DNA from: an uncultured Halobacteriovorax sp.
GTDB taxonomy: Bacteria > Bdellovibrionota > Bacteriovoracia > Bacteriovoracales > Bacteriovoracaceae
Length of the DNA stretch: 64,000 bases
Assembly: GCA_913061265.1 (NCBI GenBank)
Contig: CAJXVS010000001.1
Location: 434,001-498,000 of the forward strand
Direction: 5' to 3'
In this document: piece by piece, positions 34,061 to 43,171 of the stretch
Layout of the letters: each line of letters starts with the position of its first letter
Position numbering within the stretch: the first letter of the stretch is position 1
The notes under the pieces: generated by a model
Told to the model about the DNA's origin: nothing
What the model saw: only the letters and a program-made list of their open reading frames with translations
The model's database searches: none
Translations under genes and position numbers: made by a program

Positions 34061-34785
34061 AACTCCTGGCCTATTCTAAGACGACAGAAATCGATATAAG
34101 TGAACAGATAAGTAATCCTCTCAATAGAAAGAAGTCTATTAATATGCTTCTTTGTGAAGATTCTTTAAAGAAGCTACTTGAGTCTACCACGCTACCTGTC
34201 GGTCTCCCCCTCAAGTTATTCCTTTGCTCTGGCGAAGGCGAACTGGCACAGACCTACAAATTTTATTATGACTTAGCTGTCAATCAAAGGGCCAGGCCCA
34301 TCCTGTTTCAAAATAGCCTGCATAACTCAACCCTGGGCTCTTGTTCAATAGCTTTCCCGAATATTGAAATGGGAGCAACTATTAGTAGCTCCCTTCACAG
34401 TATTGAATCGGCCTTAGATATTGCTCTCAATGAGATTGAACCAGCGCTTATCTTAATTGTAGGAGTAGATGCTTACCCTTCTGAATTAAAAGAAATTAAA
34501 GAAGCTAGTCACTCCGGAAAGATAAACCTTGAGTCCGCCTGTAGTTCGGCCATCTTTATCAATGATAAATCTCATGCTTGCTCTAAAGCATCCCCCTTTG
34601 GTGCTATAAAAGACATCCACTTTGATTTTTCAGTTAAAGAAGGTTTTGAAAACTTAGGGCCCTATTTCCCTGCCAATGGATTAGATTCATTATTTGAAAA
34701 GCTTAGCCTTCTCAAGAAAGAAGAAAAGATAGATATCTTTAAACCAAATGGAACAAGTATTTCTTATGATATAACTTATGATTAG
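34057..34785 (+). CDS. Ketosynthase-like chain-length factor 2
   Basis: The 242-aa protein aligns with the short Ketoacyl-synt_2 proteins through FLCSGEGELAQTYKFYY and LFQNSLHNSTLGSCSIAFPN, then ALDIALNEIEPALILIVGVDAYPSE. It lacks the catalytic Cys and both His motifs. It follows ketosynthase 3 with an ATGA overlap and is probably its non-catalytic partner. Confidence 0.68.
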   Translation: MKLLAYSKTTEIDISEQISNPLNRKKSINMLLCEDSLKKLLESTTLPVGLPLKLFLCSGEGELAQTYKFYYDLAVNQRARPILFQNSLHNSTLGSCSIAFPNIEMGATISSSLHSIESALDIALNEIEPALILIVGVDAYPSELKEIKEASHSGKINLESACSSAIFINDKSHACSKASPFGAIKDIHFDFSVKEGFENLGPYFPANGLDSLFEKLSLLKKEEKIDIFKPNGTSISYDITYD

Positions 34786-35452
34786 AACAAGTCTTTACGA
34801 TTTTTTCACAGGACGCTGCCTTAGAAGAGTCAATACTAACTCTCCTGAACTCTACCTCACTTTTGATGATGGACCCGACTCCATAGTCACCCCAAAAGTC
34901 CTAGAGCTTCTTAAGAAGTACAAGGCCCAAGGGACCTTCTTTCAAATTGCCAATAGGGCCCTTGAAAATACAGACCTCTGTCAAAAGATCTTGGCCGAGG
35001 GACATACCATAGGCAATCATACTCACGATCACGATACATCTCACTACTTCAAAGATAAGAAGCATCTTGAACAATGGGTCCATGATTCGAATAAGATCTT
35101 TAAAGAGAAACTCGAAATTGACTGCGTCGGTTTTAGAAGTCCCCTTGGGATTAAGACTCCGGCCCTTAATAAGGCCTTAAAAGAAAATAAGATCCCCTTG
35201 GTTCTCTGGGATACTCGTTTCTATGATACTAAATACCCTCTTACAAAGACCAAAATAGACAAGGCCCTCAAAAATCTAAAAAATGGAAGCATCATCCTTC
35301 TTCATGATGTTCAAAAAGAACACCTCCTCCAAGATTTTTTAAAGTACCTAGAGTACTTTTTGGATCAGGCCAGCCAAAATGGATTTAGTTTTAAAGCTTT
35401 AACGAGTTCTATCATCGAAAAATCATTCAAGGATAAATATGAAACTAAGTAA
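34778..35452 (+). CDS. Polysaccharide deacetylase (NodB-type, CE4)
   Basis: The 224-aa enzyme has all five CE4 motifs: LTFDDGPDS (metal Asp pair), GNHTHDHD (His-x3-His), FRSPLG, the WDTRFYD region and ILLHDV. There is no signal peptide, so it would act in the cytoplasm, unlike most peptidoglycan deacetylases. Together with the cluster's glycosyltransferase this suggests removal of an N-acetyl group from a glycan on the pigment head (inference). Confidence 0.87.
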   Translation: MIRTSLYDFFTGRCLRRVNTNSPELYLTFDDGPDSIVTPKVLELLKKYKAQGTFFQIANRALENTDLCQKILAEGHTIGNHTHDHDTSHYFKDKKHLEQWVHDSNKIFKEKLEIDCVGFRSPLGIKTPALNKALKENKIPLVLWDTRFYDTKYPLTKTKIDKALKNLKNGSIILLHDVQKEHLLQDFLKYLEYFLDQASQNGFSFKALTSSIIEKSFKDKYETK

Positions 35453-36203
35453 TAAGAAGATCCTCGTTTTAGGTCTGGCCAATAAACGCTCCATTGCGTG
35501 GGGTATCATTCAAAAACTCCGCGCTGAAGGGGCTCAAGTTGGTATCTGTTACTTTCATGAATCAAACTTAAAGAGGGTTAAACCCTTAGCTGAAGAGGCG
35601 GGAGCGGACTTTCTTGTAGAGTGCGATGTTACTTCTAAAGAAGATCTTATGAAGCTTCATGCTACAGTAAAAGAGAATTGGGGAAGCTTTGATGGCCTTG
35701 CCCATTCAATCGCCTTCTCTCCAAGCGAAGAATTTGAAAAGCCTTTTGTTCAATGTTCAAAGGAAGGATTCTTCAACACCTTAGATATATCGGCCTATTC
35801 CCTTATAAGCGTCACAAACGCCCTTCTAGAATTAAAGAACCCTCAATTTTCTATCCTCGCCTTAAGCTATTACGGCGCTCAGAAGGTTCTCCCGGGCTAT
35901 AATCTTATGGGGGTAGCGAAGGCCGCCCTTGAGTCTATCGTCCGTTATCTTGCAGTAGATCTCGGTGGAGAGAATATTAGAGTGAATTGTATTTCAGCTG
36001 GACCTATTAAGACTTCGGCCGCAACAGGGATCCCTAATTTTTCTCATTTTCTAGATGAGATCGAGAAGCATTCCCCTCTTAAACAGAATGTAGACATTCA
36101 CGATGTTGGAAACCTGGCTTCGTTTTTAATGTCAGATGATTCATCTCGAATAAGTGGACAAACACTTTTTGTAGATTCAGGGATGTCTGTTATTGCCCGC
36201 TAA
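35439..36203 (+). CDS. Enoyl-ACP reductase (FabI-type SDR)
   Basis: The 254-aa protein matches FabI: VLGLANKRSIAWGIIQKL (NADH site), the SYYGAQKVLPGYNLMGVAKAAL segment with the Tyr-x6-Lys pair, and ISAGPIKTSAATGI. FabI saturates the enoyl double bond, which a polyene pathway does not need. It may make a saturated part of the product, or be a housekeeping gene captured in the operon. It overlaps the deacetylase by 14 bp and the convergent GNAT gene by 27 bp. Confidence 0.9.
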   Translation: MKLSNKKILVLGLANKRSIAWGIIQKLRAEGAQVGICYFHESNLKRVKPLAEEAGADFLVECDVTSKEDLMKLHATVKENWGSFDGLAHSIAFSPSEEFEKPFVQCSKEGFFNTLDISAYSLISVTNALLELKNPQFSILALSYYGAQKVLPGYNLMGVAKAALESIVRYLAVDLGGENIRVNCISAGPIKTSAATGIPNFSHFLDEIEKHSPLKQNVDIHDVGNLASFLMSDDSSRISGQTLFVDSGMSVIAR

Positions 36204-36683
36204 AAGATCGATCTTCATAGGGTGACCTTCTACTTTAACTCCTCCGAGTAAACAGAAGTCATCCTCTTCATATTGAATAAAGCCTAGTTTTTCATAGAAT
36301 TTTTTAGATGTCTTAGTCGATGATAGAAAGATTTCTTTAAAGCCTAAGGATAAGGCCACCTCTTTCATTTCTTGAACCATGATCCGCCCAAGCCCTTGTC
36401 CTAAAACTGTAGGTGTAAAATATAAGGCGCCTATCTCTGCTTGATCCTTATTTATAAAAAGTAGCCCATAGCCTTCTACGGCTCCTAAGAGCTCAACCAC
36501 CCAAACATGTTGGTTCTTAATTAGGCTATTCTTTGCTTCAAAGTTAAACTCACGGCCTCCCCATGCATTGATTTGCTCCTCAGTATAGTCTTTAGAGCAA
36601 ACCTCTTTGATGGACTTCATATGGGCGATATGAATGCCTTCTTCATCGCCTTCAATCGCTTTTCTTACAATTGCCTTAGTCAT
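36177..36683 (-). CDS. GNAT family N-acetyltransferase
   Basis: The 168-aa protein has the acetyl-CoA motif ALYFTPTVLGQGLGRIMVQEM (QGxG) and C-terminal FLSSTKTSKKFYEKLGFIQYEE. The start region (AIRKAIEGDEEGI-type, HMKSIKEVCSKDYTEEQINAW) is common in unassigned GNATs. Its 3' end overlaps the FabI-type gene. The substrate is unknown. Confidence 0.86.
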   Translation of the reverse strand: MTKAIVRKAIEGDEEGIHIAHMKSIKEVCSKDYTEEQINAWGGREFNFEAKNSLIKNQHVWVVELLGAVEGYGLLFINKDQAEIGALYFTPTVLGQGLGRIMVQEMKEVALSLGFKEIFLSSTKTSKKFYEKLGFIQYEEDDFCLLGGVKVEGHPMKIDLLAGNNRHP

Positions 36684-36710
36684 TTTAACTCTCTTAAAAA
36701 AAAGTTAGTT

Positions 36711-37616
36711 CTACTTTCTCTTAGGCTTATACCAACAAAGTGGACGGGTTCCAAAGTCCCCCTCTTGAGTATGCCTTGAGCATACACCGGCCTTAGCATC
36801 TTTATAGCTCACTTCTTCTCTTATGCTTTTTGTGCATAGAGAGGCGTTAAAATAAGTATCTAGCCGGCATTGAGGCTCTGGGTGTTTCTTATTAGTCTTC
36901 CTTACTTTTTTATCACTAGGAGCTGAGAACTTAGGACCAGCTTGCAATTGTCTGATGCTCGTAAAAACATTAGTAAGCGCCAACCCTGCCATAGCAGATC
37001 TCATACAAAGGGCGCGCTCTTGATTTCCAAAGAAACTCTTCGAGCATTTCTCTTTAACCACCGTAGGAATCTTCATCTCCCTAATGGCGGCAATATTATC
37101 TTCTACTGCGAAGATTCTTCTTAAACACTTAAGAGATCCCCAGTAATCAGCTTGACCTTCGTTCGTGGCCCATTTTTTAAAACGTAAGAAACTTCTCTTA
37201 ACAGGAGCTCCTCCCATATGATGACCAAGCTCATGGCAAGCAAGTAAAGTAATTCCATCTTTAGTAATGGCCTTATGCCGGGCAAAGCCCCCAAAGAAAG
37301 TCATGACCCATTTATCTTTATCGCGGTTAGCAAAAGCATTAACAGTTCCGTCTTCCCAGTCTTTCTTAACAACGAGCTCGGCGCCTTTTGAAGCGACAAT
37401 ATCTTTAAAAGTAGAAGTTACTTTATCAATTGATTGATTGAACTCTTCTTCACTGAGACCTACTTTCTTTTGAAATTTATTTGAACTTTGGACTTTGATA
37501 TATAGATTATTCTTAGGGACGATCCCTGTCTTTCCGTGCATATCACAGGCAAAGCTTGAAGTTATTCCTAAAAGAAAAAGGGAGAGGAACATGGGTAGTT
37601 TTAGCGCTTTCATCAT
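36711..37616 (-). CDS. Secreted zinc metallopeptidase-like protein
   Basis: The 301-aa protein has a signal peptide (LFLLGITSSFACDM) and HELGH (residues 128-132) in LLACHELGHHMGGAP, with a downstream NEGQADYWGSLKCLR that supplies the third zinc ligand as in M48-like families. The C-terminal 80 residues hold several cysteines (disulfides). It is probably a periplasmic or extracellular protease. It is in the same direction as, and 7 bp from, another HExxH protein. Confidence 0.8.
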   Translation of the reverse strand: MMKALKLPMFLSLFLLGITSSFACDMHGKTGIVPKNNLYIKVQSSNKFQKKVGLSEEEFNQSIDKVTSTFKDIVASKGAELVVKKDWEDGTVNAFANRDKDKWVMTFFGGFARHKAITKDGITLLACHELGHHMGGAPVKRSFLRFKKWATNEGQADYWGSLKCLRRIFAVEDNIAAIREMKIPTVVKEKCSKSFFGNQERALCMRSAMAGLALTNVFTSIRQLQAGPKFSAPSDKKVRKTNKKHPEPQCRLDTYFNASLCTKSIREEVSYKDAKAGVCSRHTQEGDFGTRPLCWYKPKRK

Positions 37617-37623
37617 AGGCCCT

Positions 37624-38838
37624 TTAGTAATTCTTGCATGCTGGTTTTTCTTCCGAAGAAGAAATATCTGTAAAAGTCTCTAGTTCAAAGACCGAAACTA
37701 TTGAGTTAAGCTCAAGTGCTAGATGAGAAGGAAGCATTAAATCGATGGCTCCCTTAGCTTCGGCTAGAATATTATCCTGTAGGATTCTGTTCTTTTGAAA
37801 CCAAAACAATTCAGACTTCTTATCAGTGGATTCTCTATATTTTCCATAAACACAAGTCTCATAGTGCTCCGTAAAAAGCATAAAGTAGCTTTCCATCATC
37901 ATGGCCAAGTGCTCGCGGTTGGTAAGGTAGGAATAAAAAACCATTCCAATATTGGGGGCAAAGTCAGAGAGAAAATCATCTTTCGTAAAAAGATGACTAT
38001 CTGGATTGATAAGCTCTCCATCTACGACAAAGATAGCGTATTCCCATGCTTTTTTTGTCTCAGGATAAACGATCATTCTGCTGATCATTTCTTTAGATTC
38101 GTATCTTTTTGTTCTTAATTTATAATAACTCTCGCTTACATCTAACTGACTATGCAGATCGGCAGGATAAACATCATTGGCATGAGTTAATTCATGGAAG
38201 AAGAGACGGCTTAGATCTGGAGCGATATCAGTTATCTCTCGCTCGCTCTTTCTAGCTTCATCGTAGATGATCTTATTATCTTTAACATAATCAATATCGG
38301 TTAAGATCTTCTTTCTCTCGTCTCTAGAGAAGCGCCCATCTTTTTTAAACTTAAGCTTTGCTAGTTCCTTTTGAGTCTTCCAAAGGTAGCGGGCATTAAT
38401 ATAGATCATGCCCGTTGGCGTATAATAAAATGAAGAGCTGATCTCATCGGTTATCACAATCCCTGAAACTGATCCAAAGAGAGCAAAGAGGTATTTGTTA
38501 TTTACGGAGTTAAGATATTCCTTAAAGTTCAGGGCCAAGAAATCATGGCTTACGATCGTGTTCTTTAAAACATAATCCACGTTAATTTCAGCATCTCTCA
38601 TTCCTAAAAGAGGAACCTTTTCAGGTGTACAACCCTCCCCCTCTTTTTTTAAAGCGCAACTTGAAATGGCCTTAAAATAGGGCGAACCAGCTGAAGCGGC
38701 CACAAGAGGCTTATTGCTTTCAAATAAGCTAAAGCTTGCTTCGATCTCTTTTTGATGAGGTTCTCCTGAGACAGGAGAAGACTTCTTTGCACAAGAAGTT
38801 ATAAGGATAATAAGTGCTAAGGTGAGGATTTTATTCAT
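37624..38838 (-). CDS. Lipoprotein with HExxH metallopeptidase motif
   Basis: About 404 aa, starting at MNKILTLALIILITSC-AKK (lipobox). LSRLFFHELTHANDVYPADLH carries HELTH near residue 216, the zinc-binding motif, and no wider family is recognised. It probably sits on a periplasmic membrane face. It is upstream of the secreted metallopeptidase with a 7-bp gap, so the two are probably expressed together. Confidence 0.72.
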   Translation of the reverse strand: MNKILTLALIILITSCAKKSSPVSGEPHQKEIEASFSLFESNKPLVAASAGSPYFKAISSCALKKEGEGCTPEKVPLLGMRDAEINVDYVLKNTIVSHDFLALNFKEYLNSVNNKYLFALFGSVSGIVITDEISSSFYYTPTGMIYINARYLWKTQKELAKLKFKKDGRFSRDERKKILTDIDYVKDNKIIYDEARKSEREITDIAPDLSRLFFHELTHANDVYPADLHSQLDVSESYYKLRTKRYESKEMISRMIVYPETKKAWEYAIFVVDGELINPDSHLFTKDDFLSDFAPNIGMVFYSYLTNREHLAMMMESYFMLFTEHYETCVYGKYRESTDKKSELFWFQKNRILQDNILAEAKGAIDLMLPSHLALELNSIVSVFELETFTDISSSEEKPACKNY

Positions 38839-38913
38839 TAGAGGCAACCTATCACAAAACGACGCCCTGCGGCGCCACTTTGAAATAATTACATCTATTA
38901 TATCTGCTACTTA

Positions 38914-38936
38914 GCCTAGTTTTAAGTAAACTAGGC
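38914..38936 (-). terminator. Hairpin after pmbA
   Basis: GCCTAGTTT (38914-38922) and AAACTAGGC (38928-38936) form a perfect 9-bp stem with a 5-base loop just after the pmbA stop. There is no strong T-run, so its efficiency is uncertain. Confidence 0.5.
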
Positions 38937-38943
38937 CTAGCTT

Positions 38944-40284
38944 TTACTTACCAGCAATCTTAAGCCCACCAAAACGAATGGCAGGAGAAAAGAAGCCTCG
39001 AGAGTTATTAGAGTGAGTTGTGCTTCCCATCATCTTAATCTCTTTTAAGAGTTCAAAGAAGTTACCCGAGATCGTTATTCCGGCAGCAGGAGTTAAGATA
39101 TTATCCCCTTCTTTAAGATAACCACTGGCCCCAAAAGAAAAGTTTCCACTTACTGAATCAGCACCAGAGAAAAGTCCCTGCATCTTAACCACTTCAAAAT
39201 AGCGATCTTTTTTAAGTTCACTCTCTGATGTGCTTCCAGGAAGGATGATCTGATTACTACCAGAGACCCCAAGAGACCCACGGGCGGATCTTGCCGCATG
39301 AAAAGTATTAGGCACCTTAAAGAACTTAGAGGTCTTACTATTGTGATAGAAGGTCTCTAACTTTCCATTTTCGATAAGAGTTGTCTTCCCCGTCAGCTCT
39401 CCTTCATTATCAAACTTTGTATAACTAAAGCCTTTTTCAAAAGAAGGATCATCAAGCAAGCTAAACTCACTCATGGCCAGGACCTCTCCTACTTTATTCT
39501 TCCAAGGATTGGTATCATTCATGGCCGAATGCCCTGAAAGTAATCCAGAGAAGCATGAGAAAAGATCTGCCAATTCATCTGTCTTAAAGATGACATCATA
39601 ATGGCCAGTTTCAATAGGACCTGCTCCTAAGAGCTTATTAGCATGTAGGTAAGATTCTTCAACCACTTCACTTAAGTTTAACTCACTAAGCTTTCTTCCT
39701 ACGCTTACATGGTAGTGCATGCTTTGCTGATTTTCTTTTTCAATAAGTGCAGAAGTAAAACAAGAAAAACTTCTGGTCTTTTGTCCGCAAAATGTGCCAA
39801 GAGAATTCCCATAGAGGTTCTCACTTTCACTACGGGAAAGATTATTATAAGGCGTGCTTTTAACAGCGCTGTCCTTTTTCTTCACTTCAGATTCTAAAGA
39901 AAGACAAAACTTGATCTTCTCCTCTAGAGAAGAGTCATCTTCTTTATAAACCTTATCAATAGTTCCTTCTAAGAAATCAGCTCTCTTAAGATCAATCGTC
40001 TCAAGGGGCTCTTCTTTAGTATATTTAGAAAAGCCAATAGCCGAGTCAACCATTTGGCCCAGACTCTCTTTATCCCAAGACTCACTATAGCTAGTTCCTA
40101 CTCGCTTATCTTTAATAACTCTAACTCCAAGAACAAGGCTTGAAGAAACCTTATGCTCTGAGAGTTCTTGATCTTCAGATTTTAAGGAAAGGAGAGAGTT
40201 AGTATTTAAGATGCAATCAGCGTCTACGCCCTTACTCTTTGCAATCTTTAAAACGTCTTCAACAATATTTCTATAATCTTCCAT
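38944..40284 (-). CDS. pmbA: TldE/PmbA metalloprotease subunit
   Basis: The 446-aa protein follows the PmbA (TldE) frame: early ALxIAKSKGVDADCIL, a central LGAGPIETGHYDVIF, and C-terminal PGSTSESELKKD and LEAEKMMGSTT-type segments. It has no HExxxH; in the TldD/TldE pair only TldD carries the zinc site. The heterodimer proteolyses unfolded peptides and processes microcins and modified peptides. Translation is coupled to tldD (1-bp overlap). Confidence 0.92.
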   Translation of the reverse strand: MEDYRNIVEDVLKIAKSKGVDADCILNTNSLLSLKSEDQELSEHKVSSSLVLGVRVIKDKRVGTSYSESWDKESLGQMVDSAIGFSKYTKEEPLETIDLKRADFLEGTIDKVYKEDDSSLEEKIKFCLSLESEVKKKDSAVKSTPYNNLSRSESENLYGNSLGTFCGQKTRSFSCFTSALIEKENQQSMHYHVSVGRKLSELNLSEVVEESYLHANKLLGAGPIETGHYDVIFKTDELADLFSCFSGLLSGHSAMNDTNPWKNKVGEVLAMSEFSLLDDPSFEKGFSYTKFDNEGELTGKTTLIENGKLETFYHNSKTSKFFKVPNTFHAARSARGSLGVSGSNQIILPGSTSESELKKDRYFEVVKMQGLFSGADSVSGNFSFGASGYLKEGDNILTPAAGITISGNFFELLKEIKMMGSTTHSNNSRGFFSPAIRFGGLKIAGK

Positions 40285-41672
40285 TATGCCTGACCTCCAA
40301 CTAAAATCTCATCAATCTTTAAGGCCGGTTGCCCAACTGTTGTCGGTACCGCTCCAGAGACTGAACCGCACATTCCTGCAGCTAGTTCAAAGTTATTTCC
40401 TACCATTGAAATCTTCTGTAAGACTTCTGGTCCTGTTCCAATCAGCGTAGCTGATTTAAGAGGTTTAGTGATCTTTCCATTCTCAATAAGGTAAGATTCT
40501 TGAGCGGCAAAGTTAAACTCTCCCGTTCCAGGTTGCACAGAACCTCCCCCCATTTTTTTACAATAGATTCCCTTATCAATAGAGGCCACCATCTCCTCAA
40601 GCGAGCTATCTCCCGCTTCAATAAAGGTGTTTCTCATTCTTGAAGCTGGTGCAAAACGATAACTCTGTCTTCTACCAGAGCCTGTTCTATCAAAACCAGT
40701 TCTCATAGCCCCAATCTTATCCACAAGAAAACTCGTTAGCATCCCATCTTTAATAAGCTGAGTCTTCTGTGTCTCCATTCCTTCATCATCAATATTGATT
40801 GATCCCCATTCATTCTTAATCGTACCGTCATCAACGGCCGAGACAACAGGGCTTGCAATTTGTTGATCCATCTTATCCCAAAAGACTGAAGCCTTTTTCT
40901 GAACAGAAGTCGTCTCTAATAAATGCCCACAGGCTTCATGAAAGATAACTCCGCCAAAACCATTATCAATGATCACTGGCATCTTTCCAGCAGGACAAGG
41001 ATCTGCCCCTAATTTAATTAAGGCCTGCTCAGCTACTTTTGCTCCAAGAGCTTGTGCTGAAACTGATTTCGTAAATTCAAATCCGGCTAAGGCGCCCGGG
41101 CCTTCATAGCCTTCAGATTGTTCACCATTTTTCTCCGCAATAGAAGAAGCCACGATACGAATATAATTTCTAGTATCAAAGGACTGTAGCCCTTCGGTGT
41201 TAAAGATTTCTATTTCTTGTCTTTTTTCTAAACTAGAGACTGTAACCTGATTGATCATCTCACTAACAGAGCGGGCCGCTTTATCAATATCATGGAGGTA
41301 TGAAATTTTAGAATCAAGTTCTAAGTCTGATCCGAGTGGTGTAACAACTGGATGAATATCTACCGTTGGTTTTAGAGTGAAGTCGAGGAACTCATGCTTA
41401 CGAGTACTCTTCTCTCTTTCAGAAATTAAGCTAACAATTCTTAAGAGCTCTTCGCTCGTTGGAATATTGGTATAACCATAAAGCACCCTATGCCCATAGA
41501 TCATCCTGATGCCTAATCCAAAATCAATCCCTCCACCAATCTCGTGAACCTTTTGAGAGAGGACAGTGGCCTTTTGAATATTGGTTTTTTCGACAAAGAT
41601 CTCAGCAAAATCAGCTCCCCTTGAGAGGGCATGATCGAGAACTAATTGGGCAATATTTTTATCTAATAACAT
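40284..41672 (-). CDS. tldD: TldD metalloprotease subunit
   Basis: The 462-aa protein has the zinc site HEACGH (residues 245-250) in GGVIFHEACGHLLET, and the family-specific GSGRRQSYRFAPASRMRNTFIEAGD. It is the active partner of the PmbA-like subunit encoded immediately downstream. Function outside microcin maturation is broad peptide proteolysis. No precursor peptide is adjacent. Confidence 0.95.
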   Translation of the reverse strand: MLLDKNIAQLVLDHALSRGADFAEIFVEKTNIQKATVLSQKVHEIGGGIDFGLGIRMIYGHRVLYGYTNIPTSEELLRIVSLISEREKSTRKHEFLDFTLKPTVDIHPVVTPLGSDLELDSKISYLHDIDKAARSVSEMINQVTVSSLEKRQEIEIFNTEGLQSFDTRNYIRIVASSIAEKNGEQSEGYEGPGALAGFEFTKSVSAQALGAKVAEQALIKLGADPCPAGKMPVIIDNGFGGVIFHEACGHLLETTSVQKKASVFWDKMDQQIASPVVSAVDDGTIKNEWGSINIDDEGMETQKTQLIKDGMLTSFLVDKIGAMRTGFDRTGSGRRQSYRFAPASRMRNTFIEAGDSSLEEMVASIDKGIYCKKMGGGSVQPGTGEFNFAAQESYLIENGKITKPLKSATLIGTGPEVLQKISMVGNNFELAAGMCGSVSGAVPTTVGQPALKIDEILVGGQA

Positions 41673-41860
41673 AGGTAACTCCTTAGCCTGACAGTATAGA
41701 GGCAGCGTCCTAGATAGGGAAGAATCACGCTTTTTTTAAGGCGAACTTAGTTGAGAATCAGCCTAAAACGCTAAAACCGTCAAAAGAGTGCCTCAGAAAT
41801 TGAAAAATGGGCTCCCTATCTATATAAATAAGGAGAAAAAAACAACTAAATGGAGTTTCA

Positions 41861-42313
41861 ATGAAAAAGACAATTCTCTTATGCATCTTATTAGCACTTT
41901 CAAGCTGTGCTACTAAAAAGATTATGATCGGTGATAACGAAGCCAAAAAGGACGGAGAATTCGCCCTTAGTTCAACTTTTATCAAAGTTAAAGGTAAGCT
42001 ATTCGCTGGTGAATTTGCCCTTAGAAACTTAAATGACAAAAAAAGCGTCATCATCCTTCTCTCAGATATCAAATGTAAGTGGGGCGATCAAACAGGTCAT
42101 GTTAAGAACGATAGACCTTTTAATATCGGTGAAAAAACAATCAATATTCATGTTCTAGGCGTGAAGAACGCGAAGCTAAAATGTGAAGTTCCTAAGAAAG
42201 GAAGCGGTGAGATGCAATTGATTGTTAAAAGAATCTATAACAATGTAAATCACGACGGTAAATCACTAGGTAAGGTTCTTACTAAAGATTTCGTTTGGAA
42301 GCATTCTCTATAA
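41861..42313 (+). CDS. Lipoprotein, paralogue of the one at 14122
   Basis: The 150-aa protein has a lipobox (LLALSSC-AT) and shares the CATKK N-terminus, the SDIKC Cys, a second Cys (LKCEV) and the RIYNN motif with the lipoprotein at 14122. It is beta-rich and probably periplasmic. The gene is single, with a bidirectional hairpin terminator. No family is recognised. Confidence 0.7.
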   Translation: MKKTILLCILLALSSCATKKIMIGDNEAKKDGEFALSSTFIKVKGKLFAGEFALRNLNDKKSVIILLSDIKCKWGDQTGHVKNDRPFNIGEKTINIHVLGVKNAKLKCEVPKKGSGEMQLIVKRIYNNVNHDGKSLGKVLTKDFVWKHSL

Positions 42314-42326
42314 AATAAAGCGTAAT

Positions 42327-42360
42327 AGCTTCTTTGAGGAATTATTGCCTCGAAGAAGCT
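42327..42360. terminator. Bidirectional terminator between convergent genes
   Basis: AGCTTCTTTGAGG (42327-42339) and CCTCGAAGAAGCT (42348-42360) pair over 13 bp with a single G-U-type mismatch and an 8-base loop. The hairpin lies between the lipoprotein stop and the convergent 244-aa gene's stop. Confidence 0.7.
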
Positions 42361-42362
42361 TC

Positions 42363-43097
42363 TTATTTAAGATGAGCTTTTGTATTAATAAGAACCCTAG
42401 AGATTATCTTCTTCATTCTCTTTGAAGCAATCCCAAAAATATTTCGATTCTTCCACCAGCTATTATTTGCTTTAGCGATCACATGACAAACCACAGCTGT
42501 TTTAGTTTTCATGGGAATAAAGTTACAAACGACAACCAATCGGTCAAAGCCCATATTAAACTCCGTTAGACGAATATGAACTTGATAATCAGACTTTGGA
42601 AGATCTGTTGTGATCCTATCTGATGCATGAAAATACTCTTCAAAGATATCATTTTCTAACTGACTATAGCTAAGCTGCTTAACTTCAAGCTTAGATTCAA
42701 CATCGTAGATATAAATAGGAATGACTGAGTTCCAAACACTTTTCTCAGTGCTCTGTTCTTTTAATGAAGAAGCCCCCATGATGTCTTTTATAAGGTTTGT
42801 GTTCTTAAAGATTGAAGTATCAAGTTCTTCTATTTTCTTATCAATACTAAAAGCCGAGCGAGCAAAGAATATTCTAGAATTTGAATCTTCTGATAGGCCC
42901 TCTACATCAAAGTCAGAAAGACCTAGTTTTGAGAACCGGCCCTTAGTGTATTCTGAGTAGCTATAATAGATATCATTTGATTCGAGCATCTTTTTTGATA
43001 TTTCAAAATCTGCCTTTGAAACAAGAATCTCTTTGGTGTAACCAATTGAGATAGATAAAATACCAATAAAAAGAAGCAGGACCGCTTTTAAATTCAT
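42363..43097 (-). CDS. Secreted protein of unknown function
   Basis: The 244-aa protein has a signal peptide (MNLKAVLLLFIGILSISIGYT) and no recognisable domain. Mature part is a mix of helical and beta segments with two cysteines near the C-terminus (VVCNF, VVCHV). It ends right at the bidirectional terminator. Confidence 0.6.
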   Translation of the reverse strand: MNLKAVLLLFIGILSISIGYTKEILVSKADFEISKKMLESNDIYYSYSEYTKGRFSKLGLSDFDVEGLSEDSNSRIFFARSAFSIDKKIEELDTSIFKNTNLIKDIMGASSLKEQSTEKSVWNSVIPIYIYDVESKLEVKQLSYSQLENDIFEEYFHASDRITTDLPKSDYQVHIRLTEFNMGFDRLVVVCNFIPMKTKTAVVCHVIAKANNSWWKNRNIFGIASKRMKKIISRVLINTKAHLK

Positions 43098-43171
43098 GCC
43101 CTCTTATAGTCGAGTTTTTAAAGGATTGATGATTTCAGCCTAAATAAGGTAGTTTTTACAGTGATTTAAGC

